Below the pieces are notes generated by a model. The model was not told the origin of the DNA. It did not search any database and saw only the letters and a list, made by a program, of their open reading frames with translations. The position numbers and the translations under genes are program-made. From assembly GCA_023400235.1 (NCBI GenBank), contig JAEXFI010000025.1, forward strand, positions 36,635 through 100,634: 64,000 nt of DNA. The letters run 5' to 3'. Every line of letters starts with the position of its first letter. Within the stretch, counting starts at the first letter, position 1. This stretch comes from Bacillota bacterium. GTDB lineage: Bacteria > Bacillota > Clostridia > Acetivibrionales > DSM-1351. Below are positions 17,608 through 26,782 of the stretch, piece after piece.

Positions 17608-20600
17608 TCAGCCAATTGCCTCAAAGCTTTTAACAGCCTCTTCTATATCCAGTTGTCCCCCCTCCACCCCTGCTATGAGCTCAAGTATTTTATGTTCAAG
17701 CATGACAGGCTCCGTCTGTACGGCTTTACTGCCTTCTATTCCTAGCCCTAGCCCTGGGCCAGCTTCAGCTGTTTCTTTATCGTTTTTTTCTTTATGGGGT
17801 TTTTCTTCCGTATCTTCAGGGTAAGTGCGCTTAATGTAGCCGGCTATCTGAGCTATGGTAGTTTCTGTGAAAAGGTCTGAGACCGAAATGCTTCCAGGGT
17901 ACAGGCCTTCCAGCAGGGAATGCACTCTGGTTATGAGTATGGAGTCACCTCCAATGTCAAAAAAGTCATCCTGCACATTTATTTCCTCAAAGCCAAGCAC
18001 CTGCTGCCAGACAGACGCAACCGCATGTTCCGTCCTGCCGAACTCTTCAGCTTTGCCGCCTCGCAGTATAACGGTATTTTCAGGCTTCTCCACCTCTCTG
18101 TTCCCTTTGGCTGGTTCTGGTTTGTCCCGGTGATTTTCAGACTGAGCCGTTCCATACCTGCCATCCTCCGGCAGCAGCAGCCTTAAATCTCCAATGGTTC
18201 TGCCCATCACCGCTCCTCCGGGATTAACCTCACCTACGTGAATATTTATCAGTTCCCTGCTCAGAGTATGGTTGAATACCTCAACCCCGGCACAGGTGCT
18301 GATGGCCTTGAATATACCGTCGGCGGCCACACCATGGTCATATGCCATTCCGGCCTCCTTCCAGGCAGGCCAGCTTATACAAGTGGTCCTCATTCCAGTT
18401 TCCAGGCTCCTGCTGACCGCATATGAATTCAGATATCCGTTGGCCGCCGTATAATCCGATTGCCCCGGAATGCCCATCAATACATTATTTGACGAAAACA
18501 GCAGGAGAAAGTCCGGCATGTCCTCTCTGGTAAGCCGGTCCAAAAGCCAGGTACCCTGTATCTTGACAGCGACACCGTTTCTGAACGCCTGAGCATCCTT
18601 TTTAACAATAAAACCGTCACCTGCCACCCCGGCGCTGTGAATAACCCCCTGTACTCTTCCAAGCCTCCGGTGAATATCCTCAAAAACCTCCGTCATTTCC
18701 TTTTCATCTGCAATATCTGCTCTATAGAAAATCACCTGGGAGCCCAAAGCCTCAATCTCCCTTATTCCTTCAAGCCTTCTTTGCAACCTTGAGTCCGGGT
18801 ACTTTTCCTCCGGCAGCTTTTGCCCTGCCTCCCCTTGAGTAATTTCCGAACGGCTTATCAGCACCAGCCTTACCCTGCACTTCTCAGCAAGGCCTTTTGC
18901 CACAGCCAGTCCTATTCCTCCGGTGCCGCCTGCAACTACGTAAATGCCATTCTCCTTTATGACGTTTGGCTGCACTGCCTTGCTCGCATCAAGCTCTTTC
19001 AGCTGCTCCACCAGCCTTGTACCCTTTCTGTGTGCCAGGGTAAAGGACAGCGGCACCTTCCTTAAAATATCCTCTGCAACTTCACCGACCGCCGTATTGT
19101 CATCAATATCAATACACCCGGTGCGCAAGCCCGGACCTTCCTGTTCGATAACCTTTGCAAGTCCCACAACCGCGCCGCTGACAGGCGATACTTCCCTGTC
19201 CTCAGGCAGTATGCTGTAAGCGTTCCGGGTTACAACCACAAACTCCCTGCATTTGCTGCCCCCGGAAAGCAAAGCTTTGGCAGTCATAAAGACCTCCATC
19301 AGGCTGTCCTCCACTGCATAATTGAGACTTTCCAAAGAAGCTGCCTTCCGGTCCCCATCCAGAGGAGAGAGCTGTACAAGCTTAAAAGGCTCTGTCCTCC
19401 CTGCTACTCCCTCTGAGTCAAGAACTTTAAAAAGCTTTTCATAGTCCCCGGGAGCATGTCCAACTATGTATTCATGGTGGCTCAGCCTTTCAAAGGAGCT
19501 TCCCTTTTGAACCTCTATGAGGTTTGTGCCAAGGTTCCTCAGCTTTTCTGCCAGCATCTCCCCATAGCCCCCTCTATCCTTGAACAAAAGAACTGTCATA
19601 CCGTTCTCTGTGCTTTGCTCAGAAGACATGGAAAAGGGAACCCAGCAAATCTCATGGAGCATTTTACCAATTACCATGGAAGGGGCTTTCACGGAGGCTT
19701 TTTTCAGGGTGTACCCCTCTATTTGTGCAAATACTCTGCCTTCAACATCTGCAAAATCCATATCGAAGACTGCGATTTCCGAGTCAGGCTGCAGAGCACC
19801 CTTAAGCCTGACATGACTATAGAACTCCACGGGAAATGGGGAATAAAGCTTTATGGACTTATAGGAAAAGGGAAGGAAAATCCCTTTATCTCCCTGATAA
19901 ATACCTGAGCTGAAGATTTTCTGCAGCAGAGGCATGGTTGCAACGGCATTGTCCATAAGCGCAGGATGGAAGGTGTAGTCCTCAAGCTCTCCCTGATATT
20001 TAAGGGGCATTTTCAGCAGTGTCAGAAGCTCCTCCTCCCCCGGATAAATACCCGCCATATTGTTCCATCGCTCCCCAAAGCTGAAAACCGACTGGCGGCT
20101 GTATTCTTCAATGTCTGGAATCATAAAGGAGTCTTCATATTTTTTCTTCAAGGCTTCCACCGTTATAACCTTTTTATAAGGGGCAGGCTGAAGCTGCGGA
20201 TATATTTTGCCCTCCACATGCTGCCGCCATTGTTCCTCCTCCTTTTGATTCCCGCTGTTATCAGCCTTTATCAGACTCTCCACCGAAAATTCATAAAAGC
20301 CTTCCACTTTTCTTATTACAGTTTGAACCGTCCGTTCTTCATTATCCTTTAAAATAAGAGGCTGCAGGAACAGTACATCGGCAATCTCAAAAGTATTGTC
20401 CTTCAGGTAGCTTTTGCACGCCCTTATGGCCATTTCAAGAAAGGTGGTTCCCACCAGGACACAATCTCCCATTATCCTGTGCTCGGACAGCATCCAGTGA
20501 CTATTGGGACTCAGGGTACAGCGGTAGGCCTCTAAACCTGCCGCCTTAAAATACCGCTTTCCCGGAAGCTCTGCAGCATCCTCCAGGTTTTTAGGTTTCA

Positions 20601-22551
20601 GTTCTATCCAGTGCCGCCTGGCCTCAAACGGATAGGTGGGCAGGCTTTGTCTATACAGCCCCGCCTCTTTGTACAGCAGCCCCAAATTCACTTCAGCGCC
20701 GCTTATATAAAGAGTACCGAGTTTTTTAAAAAGCTCCTTCTGTTTTTCACCATCCCTGCAGCCTCCACCGCCAAGCACTTCCACCACCTCCAGAGCTTCC
20801 TGGGAGAGCTGCTTCAAGCGGCTGACTGTAATATCCTTCTCAACGGAGAAGCCGGCTCCGGGTGGTGCAATACGGAATTCTCCATAATAAGTGTCCTCAA
20901 GCGCCTCTGCCTGAGCCATTGTGCCCCCAGCCAGCCGCTTTAACCTGGACGAGAGGGCAGACAGGCTGTCAAAAACCAGCGCCAGCCTGTGTTGATAGTG
21001 TCCCCTCCCGGTATTAAGAGTATAGCAAAGACCCGCCAGGTCCATGTCCTGCTCTTTTCCATCTATAAAGTCAGCCATGGCTTTCGCCAGCCTGACCAGG
21101 GCCTGGCTGCTTTTTGCGGAGAGTGTGAGAAAATGGGCTGTGGTAGCGGCAGCTTTCAGTGAGGACACGTCTCTTCCCGACTTTTCTTGCTTTCTCTCAG
21201 GAGCCTGTTCAAGCACTACATGCAGGTTGGTACCGCTTATTCCAAAGGAACTGACACCACACCTTCTGGGGCCTCCTTCAGTCTCCCAGGGAGCTGCTGA
21301 ACTGCTCACATATACCGGGGTATCTTCAAAGGGAATATTCCTGTTGGGCCGCTTGAAGCTGTAATTTGGCAGCAGTTCTCCATGTTTGAGGGACAGTACG
21401 GCCTTTATGAAGCCCGCCATCCCTGCCGCACTGTCCAGATGTCCTATATTGGTTTTGACCGTTCCCATTGCACAGAAGCTTTTCCTGCCAGTAAATCTTT
21501 TGAAGGCTCTGGTTATTCCGTCTATCTCAATGGGATCACCCAGCTTTGTGCCTGTGCCGTGGGTCTCTATATAGGTTATGGTTTCAGGGTCTACCCTTGC
21601 ATCCTGCCACGCGCTTACAATGACATCCTCCTGAGCCAGTGGATTGGGTGCCGTCATTCCGTTTGATGCTCCATCATGGTTTGCCGCACTGCCCTTGATA
21701 ACCGCATAAATATTATCCCTGTCACGGATTGCCCTGTGCAACGGCTTTATAAGTATGGCCCCCAGTCCCTCTCCTGTCCCCGTACCGTCAGAGCTGTCGT
21801 CAAAGGTTCTGGCCCGCCCTCCGGAGGCCTCTATCCCAATTTTTGTCTTTCTGACAGGTATGAGATGCAGCTGTACGGCACCGGCTATGGCCTGTTCGCA
21901 TTCTCCGTTCCTTATGGCTCTGACTGCAAGGTGAATTGCCATGAGCGATGAAGAGCAGGTGGTGTCCACAAGCAGGCTGGGCCCCCTGAAATCCATCAGG
22001 TATGACAGCCTGCTGGCAATCACAGGCCTTGTGTTGCCTATCATTCCAAGGGATACCGCATCCGGCTCCAGCACATCCAGCAGCTTTTTATAGTCCGGGT
22101 CTGAGCCATAGCCCACAAAAACCCCAGTACGGGAGCCATAGAGGCAATTGCCGCCGTAGCCCGCATCCTCCAGGGCAGCCCAGGCGGTTTCCAGAAACAT
22201 TCTCTGACTTGGCTCCATGAGATTGGCCTCATTGGGAGATATCTTAAAAAAGCCGCAGTCAAATTTGTCAACTTCATTTAGAAAGGCAGCAATACTTTTA
22301 TCCAGAAGGGCAGGTTCCATGCCCATATTCCGCAGGAAAACCCCGCTGTCCCTTCTCCTGGTTTCAGACAGTCCTCCCACACAATCCCTGCCCTGCTTCA
22401 GGTTGTTCCAGAACTCCTCCGGCGTATTTGCCATAGGCATCTTAAGTGCCATACCTATTACCGCCATGTCTCTTTCTGATACAGCCTCCACCTTTTCTGC
22501 AACAGCGGAATTTTCTCTTCCGCCAAATCTTGATTTACCAAATTCCAGCAT
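17608..22551 (-). CDS. Modular polyketide synthase KS-DH-KR-ACP, no acyltransferase
   Basis: This is a 1647-residue PKS. KS (about 28-450) has Cys199 in T-T-C-S-S-S, His331 in H-G-T-G-T and His371 in N-I-G-H. A linker ends 'S-L-P-T-Y-P-F'. DH (about 680-955) has His691 in H-R-I-M-G and Asp867 in H-P-A-L-M-D; the usual Pro of the first motif is Val700. KR (about 965-1450) has G-G-T-G-G-I-G at 1208-1214, Ser1353/1354, Tyr1367 and Asn1371; Asp1312 suggests a B-type ketoreductase. ACP (about 1505-1578) carries phosphopantetheine on Ser1537. No AT, enoylreductase or thioesterase is present, so malonyl loading must come in trans. It is the last gene of the assembly line, so the product would leave from this ACP. 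Confidence 0.93.
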   Translation of the reverse strand: MLEFGKSRFGGRENSAVAEKVEAVSERDMAVIGMALKMPMANTPEEFWNNLKQGRDCVGGLSETRRRDSGVFLRNMGMEPALLDKSIAAFLNEVDKFDCGFFKISPNEANLMEPSQRMFLETAWAALEDAGYGGNCLYGSRTGVFVGYGSDPDYKKLLDVLEPDAVSLGMIGNTRPVIASRLSYLMDFRGPSLLVDTTCSSSLMAIHLAVRAIRNGECEQAIAGAVQLHLIPVRKTKIGIEASGGRARTFDDSSDGTGTGEGLGAILIKPLHRAIRDRDNIYAVIKGSAANHDGASNGMTAPNPLAQEDVIVSAWQDARVDPETITYIETHGTGTKLGDPIEIDGITRAFKRFTGRKSFCAMGTVKTNIGHLDSAAGMAGFIKAVLSLKHGELLPNYSFKRPNRNIPFEDTPVYVSSSAAPWETEGGPRRCGVSSFGISGTNLHVVLEQAPERKQEKSGRDVSSLKAAATTAHFLTLSAKSSQALVRLAKAMADFIDGKEQDMDLAGLCYTLNTGRGHYQHRLALVFDSLSALSSRLKRLAGGTMAQAEALEDTYYGEFRIAPPGAGFSVEKDITVSRLKQLSQEALEVVEVLGGGGCRDGEKQKELFKKLGTLYISGAEVNLGLLYKEAGLYRQSLPTYPFEARRHWIELKPKNLEDAAELPGKRYFKAAGLEAYRCTLSPNSHWMLSEHRIMGDCVLVGTTFLEMAIRACKSYLKDNTFEIADVLFLQPLILKDNEERTVQTVIRKVEGFYEFSVESLIKADNSGNQKEEEQWRQHVEGKIYPQLQPAPYKKVITVEALKKKYEDSFMIPDIEEYSRQSVFSFGERWNNMAGIYPGEEELLTLLKMPLKYQGELEDYTFHPALMDNAVATMPLLQKIFSSGIYQGDKGIFLPFSYKSIKLYSPFPVEFYSHVRLKGALQPDSEIAVFDMDFADVEGRVFAQIEGYTLKKASVKAPSMVIGKMLHEICWVPFSMSSEQSTENGMTVLLFKDRGGYGEMLAEKLRNLGTNLIEVQKGSSFERLSHHEYIVGHAPGDYEKLFKVLDSEGVAGRTEPFKLVQLSPLDGDRKAASLESLNYAVEDSLMEVFMTAKALLSGGSKCREFVVVTRNAYSILPEDREVSPVSGAVVGLAKVIEQEGPGLRTGCIDIDDNTAVGEVAEDILRKVPLSFTLAHRKGTRLVEQLKELDASKAVQPNVIKENGIYVVAGGTGGIGLAVAKGLAEKCRVRLVLISRSEITQGEAGQKLPEEKYPDSRLQRRLEGIREIEALGSQVIFYRADIADEKEMTEVFEDIHRRLGRVQGVIHSAGVAGDGFIVKKDAQAFRNGVAVKIQGTWLLDRLTREDMPDFLLLFSSNNVLMGIPGQSDYTAANGYLNSYAVSRSLETGMRTTCISWPAWKEAGMAYDHGVAADGIFKAISTCAGVEVFNHTLSRELINIHVGEVNPGGAVMGRTIGDLRLLLPEDGRYGTAQSENHRDKPEPAKGNREVEKPENTVILRGGKAEEFGRTEHAVASVWQQVLGFEEINVQDDFFDIGGDSILITRVHSLLEGLYPGSISVSDLFTETTIAQIAGYIKRTYPEDTEEKPHKEKNDKETAEAGPGLGLGIEGSKAVQTEPVMLEHKILELIAGVEGGQLDIEEAVKSFEAIG

Positions 22552-22595
22552 ATTTCTTCCTCCATGCCTCCCAGATATAAATCCTTAAAAGTGGA

Positions 22596-22964
22596 TTACC
22601 CAATATGATGACCCGGTTCCACAAACTCTTGATACAGCTCCGCCGGCACAGGACCTGCCAGGATATTTTCCAACCACTTACGCTGCTCCCCGGAAGAAAG
22701 TCCCTTTGTTTCAAAGACGCTCCTTACCATATTCAAGGCCTCCCTGGCATACTCCCACACCGGCTCCCGTTCCTTATTCTCAAGGTCATAGAATATACCC
22801 TGCACCTTCCTGTAAGGTTCAACCACTCCCTTTTGATATTCCTCCTGGTTCCAATTCCGGTTTTTGGTGCTCACTGCGGCTGCCAGACACCTTTCCATCA
22901 ATTCAGCCAGTACTTCCCCGGATATCTCCTTCTCAGCTTTCTCAACCTTCTCACAGCTTTTCAT
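22596..22964 (-). CDS. Small conserved-context protein of unknown function (122 aa)
   Basis: The product is a charged, mainly helical protein with no motif I recognise. Its ATG overlaps the stop of the upstream NRPS gene by four bases (ATGA), and the PKS gene follows after about 45 bases. It is therefore translated with the megasynthases. Sequence features are a Lys/Glu-rich start, 'W-N-Q-E-E-Y-Q-K-G' and a C-terminal 'E-P-G-H-H-I-G'. It could be a docking, chaperone or tailoring factor; I cannot assign one. Confidence 0.75.
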   Translation of the reverse strand: MKSCEKVEKAEKEISGEVLAELMERCLAAAVSTKNRNWNQEEYQKGVVEPYRKVQGIFYDLENKEREPVWEYAREALNMVRSVFETKGLSSGEQRKWLENILAGPVPAELYQEFVEPGHHIG

Positions 22965-25900
22965 TTGGCCCCTCCTTTATTTTCCTCTGCAAACAGTTCT
23001 ATGAGCCGCAGGTACTCCTCCAGAATAAATGCTGCCCTGTCACCATTCAGCATGGCTGCATTGTGCCGGGAGCAAAATACAAAAGCTCCCTCCTCCTGGG
23101 CATATTCCAGCTGAAGGTTGAAAATATCGGGCGGCAGGCTTGTCTTTTCCGACTCATCCCTTCGATATAGCACCGGCACAAGGCTGTTGCGCTTATGGAG
23201 CTGCCGCCGCAGCCTGCTCAAAGCCATTTCCTGCGGGAAGACTTTGCCGCCGCCATGCTTAAGGAGCTCCAGCACTCTGGTGAGCAATCCCTGGAAGCCT
23301 CCGCATTCCGGTATGTTTACTTCTATTTTCATCACCCGGCCGCCGTCGGCCACTACATTTACAGCAACGGTTTCACTGCCTGAGATCTCAAAAAGCAGAT
23401 AGCAAAGCAGTGCCGTAAATACAGTCTCCACACTGAACCCCGTATCCCGGGCATATACTGTTAAATCCTCCGAAGTTTTATTATCCAGTGCAGCCCTGAG
23501 TACCACCCTCTCTTCACAGCTGCCGTCAACTCTGAAATATTCTGCAGAAAGCATGGTTTCCCCCGGTTCCAAAACCTGAACCTCTCCTTCGTTGGCCTTT
23601 TGGGTAGTTCCCAGTATGGCGGCTGCCTGTTTTTCTACGGTAGGATATGAAAACAGGTCCGTTACAGCCAGCCTGCCGGGATAATTCTTTTCAATGGCGG
23701 CGTGAAGCTGCATTATGAGTATGGAGTTTCCTCCAACCTCAAAGAAATTGTGGTCTATGGCTGTAACCGGCATGCCCAGCACCTTTTGCCAGAGTTCCAC
23801 CAGCTTTTGCTCAACCTCATTCTCAGGCTTTTTAGTGCCCGTATGCTGGCTTATGTGAAAGCCTTGCTCCCACAAGGCCTTTCTGTCAAGTTTTCCATTG
23901 GGAGTCAGAGGCATTGCCTCAACTCTTGTATAAAAGGAAGGAATCATAAAGCCGGGCAGGGTAGATGCAAGATGTTCCTTCAGGTCTTCTCCGCCTATTT
24001 CCCGTGGAGAAGCTGCTGTAAAGTAAGCACAAAGGTATTTCACCCCATTTTCAAAAAGCTTGTCCAGCACTACCGCTTCAGTTATCTCAGGATGTGCCTC
24101 CAGGGTTTTTTCAATCTCTCCCAATTCTACTCTATAGCCTCTTATTTTCACCTGGTTGTCTATCCTGCCTATGTATTCTACATTTCCATCCTCCGTCAGC
24201 CTTGCAGTATCACCTGTCCTGTAAAGCATTTTACCTGAAAACCGCTCCCATTTTTTAAACTTACTTGCAGTCAGTCCGGCATGATTATAATAGCCCCTCC
24301 CCAAACCTGCCCCTGAAATGCACAGTTCTCCACAGACACCTGTGGGTACGGGGTTCAAGTCCTGGTCCAGTATATATACCTCCACATTGTCAATAGCTCT
24401 TCCCACAGGAATTGTGAAATCCACCTTCAGCTCCCTGACAGGAATCCTGTAAAAATTGGAGATATCGGTGCACTCCGTAGGCCCATATGTGTTGACAAGC
24501 TCTGCCGCACAGCAGGGTGAAGCAGCCCAGGCTGCAAGTCGTCCGGTATTAATGGTCTCACCTCCCAGAAATACTTTTTTAAGGCTTTTCAGCTTTTCAA
24601 AACCAGTATCCCTGTTTAAATCCAACAGGGGATAGAAGGCACCAGGACTGCAATTCACCATATCTACAGCCTGCTTTTCAATAAATTCAGACATTTTATT
24701 GTAGTCATACAGCCCCGGGTCGAATATGCACAGCTTTCCACCCTTTATAAGGGGAGCATAGAGATTCTTCTGGACCAGGTCGAAGCTTATGGGTGCTATA
24801 AGCAAAGCTCTGCTGTTTTCATCAATATCAAATTCCCTTGTGTACCAGTTGACCAGATTTACAAAAGAGTGGGCTTTCACCATGGCCCCTTTGGGGCTGC
24901 CGGTTGAGCCTGACGTATACAGCAGATACATCAAACGCTGGGGATTATATTCTGGCAGGGGATTATCCAGGGTGCCACCTGTCTCTGACAGTATCTGGTC
25001 TATGGCAAGCATCCGGGTTTCACCGCCTGCAGCATGTTCGTATTTTCCCATAAGAGCCGATTGGGTCAGCAGGATTGAAGCCCTTGCATCATCAAGGAGA
25101 TACCTTACCCTTTCCGCAGGATAGTCCGGGTCAATAGGCACGTATGCCGCACCAGCCTTTAGTATTCCATATATCCCTATTACCATTTCAAAGGAGCGTT
25201 CCACCATGAGCCCAATTACCTGATCCTCCGTCACACCTTTTTCAAGCAATGTCCACGCCAGCCGGTTGGCCCTTTGGTTCAGCTCCCAGTAAGACATCCG
25301 GCTGCTGCCGAATACAAGTGCATCCTTCTCCGGCGTCCTCTCCACCTGTTCCTCAAAAAGGGACATAATGCTTCTGTTATAAGGGTAGTCCGCAGCCGTA
25401 TTATTTAAATCAAACAGGGCCTGCTGCTCCCGGGAAGAAAGAATACACATATCTGACACTTTCTCACCAGGCCGCCCAATAATACCCTTGAGCACATTCA
25501 AATAATGCCCGGCCAGTTTCTTAACAGCCTCATTATTAAAAGCGTGCTTTTTATATGAGAACTTCAGCTTCATACCCTTGAAAATATTTATTACAAGAGT
25601 CAGGTCGAAGCTTGTCTGCTCAAACATCTTATAGTCTTCCAGTGATACCGGCAGGTTTTCCTGAGACAGGAAGCTATCCAACGGATAGTTTTCAACAACT
25701 ACTATAGTGTCAAAAAGGTTCTCACTGGTACCTGTAGGGCCACAGGCCTTTATCTCCATCAGGGGGGTGCCCTCAAACTCTTCCCTGTCCATCAGGTCCC
25801 GGCTCAAGCGGGCCAGTAGCTGCTGAACACTTGTGCCTTCCTCCACCCTTAGCCTCAGCGGAATAGTATTGATAAAAAGTCCCGCCATTCTTTCTATTCC

Positions 25901-26770
25901 CTCCAGGGGTGCAGTTCTGCCCGATACAGTTGTTCCAAAGACAACGTCCTTCTGGTTTCCATACTTCATCAGCAATACACCCCATGCACAATATAGTACT
26001 CCGGCGGCAGTAATACGCATTTTGCGTGCAAATTCCGCCAGTTCCCCGGCAAGACCTTGCTCCAGCTTTATGGAATATTCCCCCATCCCGGTTATATCCC
26101 TGGGCTTTATGCTCACAGGCAAGGGTGTCCTGATTTCAAAGCCTTCCAGGTAAGACTTCCAGAATTCCTTGTTTTTGCCTGTGTCCTGCCCCCTGCTTAT
26201 ATTTACATACTCACCAAAGGCTGTTTTATGTTTTCTACTGGGAATAGTTCCTGCCATAAGGCAGCCATAAGCTGAAAAGAGCTCGCTTAGCAGAACCCCG
26301 TTGCTCCACCCGTCGAAGATAATATGATGATTGCTGATAAGGAGTTCACTGCAAAGGTTATCTATTTTTATAAGCTTTATCCTCATAGGGGCTGTACGTA
26401 TATCCAACTGCCGTCCTCTGTCCCGCAGACGTATTTCTTCAAGTGCTGCTTCCAGCTCCTCTTCCTTCAGTTTCCCCAGCCGCTCTACCTCAAAGGGGAT
26501 ATCATGGTATTTAAGTATGATTTGAACAGGCTTATCCAGTTTCTCCCACCTGAAAACCGTCCTTAACATCTCATTCTCAGCTGCAACCAGCTGCCAGGCC
26601 TCCTTTAACCTGTTTCCATCCATCTCTCCCCTCAGCCTGAGGCTTAGCTGTTCAAAGTACTCAAGACTCCCAGGGCTGCTGACGTAGTGAAAAAGCAGTC
26701 CTTCCTGCATGGCTGTCAAAGGCAGTACGTCCTCTACCAGGTTTTTATCGATTTTAGCAGCACTCTCCAT
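22961..26770 (-). CDS. NRPS C-A-PCP with a trailing partial condensation domain
   Basis: This is a 1269-residue NRPS. C (about 12-440) has H-H-I-I-F-D-G at 148-154. A (about 465-965) has 'Y-T-S-G-S-T-G-S-P-K-G' and N-G-K-L-D-R near 960. PCP (about 985-1055) has Ser1016 in G-G-N-S. By alignment to the classical ten-position scheme the A-domain code reads D-L-K-N-F-G-T-D-I-K, which I cannot match to a known substrate. Residues about 1075-1260 resemble the C-terminal lobe of a condensation domain without the H-H-x-x-x-D-G lobe. GGAGGAAG precedes the ATG. It lies between the exporter and the 122-residue protein. No epimerase or thioesterase is present. Confidence 0.92.
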   Translation of the reverse strand: MESAAKIDKNLVEDVLPLTAMQEGLLFHYVSSPGSLEYFEQLSLRLRGEMDGNRLKEAWQLVAAENEMLRTVFRWEKLDKPVQIILKYHDIPFEVERLGKLKEEELEAALEEIRLRDRGRQLDIRTAPMRIKLIKIDNLCSELLISNHHIIFDGWSNGVLLSELFSAYGCLMAGTIPSRKHKTAFGEYVNISRGQDTGKNKEFWKSYLEGFEIRTPLPVSIKPRDITGMGEYSIKLEQGLAGELAEFARKMRITAAGVLYCAWGVLLMKYGNQKDVVFGTTVSGRTAPLEGIERMAGLFINTIPLRLRVEEGTSVQQLLARLSRDLMDREEFEGTPLMEIKACGPTGTSENLFDTIVVVENYPLDSFLSQENLPVSLEDYKMFEQTSFDLTLVINIFKGMKLKFSYKKHAFNNEAVKKLAGHYLNVLKGIIGRPGEKVSDMCILSSREQQALFDLNNTAADYPYNRSIMSLFEEQVERTPEKDALVFGSSRMSYWELNQRANRLAWTLLEKGVTEDQVIGLMVERSFEMVIGIYGILKAGAAYVPIDPDYPAERVRYLLDDARASILLTQSALMGKYEHAAGGETRMLAIDQILSETGGTLDNPLPEYNPQRLMYLLYTSGSTGSPKGAMVKAHSFVNLVNWYTREFDIDENSRALLIAPISFDLVQKNLYAPLIKGGKLCIFDPGLYDYNKMSEFIEKQAVDMVNCSPGAFYPLLDLNRDTGFEKLKSLKKVFLGGETINTGRLAAWAASPCCAAELVNTYGPTECTDISNFYRIPVRELKVDFTIPVGRAIDNVEVYILDQDLNPVPTGVCGELCISGAGLGRGYYNHAGLTASKFKKWERFSGKMLYRTGDTARLTEDGNVEYIGRIDNQVKIRGYRVELGEIEKTLEAHPEITEAVVLDKLFENGVKYLCAYFTAASPREIGGEDLKEHLASTLPGFMIPSFYTRVEAMPLTPNGKLDRKALWEQGFHISQHTGTKKPENEVEQKLVELWQKVLGMPVTAIDHNFFEVGGNSILIMQLHAAIEKNYPGRLAVTDLFSYPTVEKQAAAILGTTQKANEGEVQVLEPGETMLSAEYFRVDGSCEERVVLRAALDNKTSEDLTVYARDTGFSVETVFTALLCYLLFEISGSETVAVNVVADGGRVMKIEVNIPECGGFQGLLTRVLELLKHGGGKVFPQEMALSRLRRQLHKRNSLVPVLYRRDESEKTSLPPDIFNLQLEYAQEEGAFVFCSRHNAAMLNGDRAAFILEEYLRLIELFAEENKGGAK

Positions 26771-26782
26771 ATTCTTCCTCCG

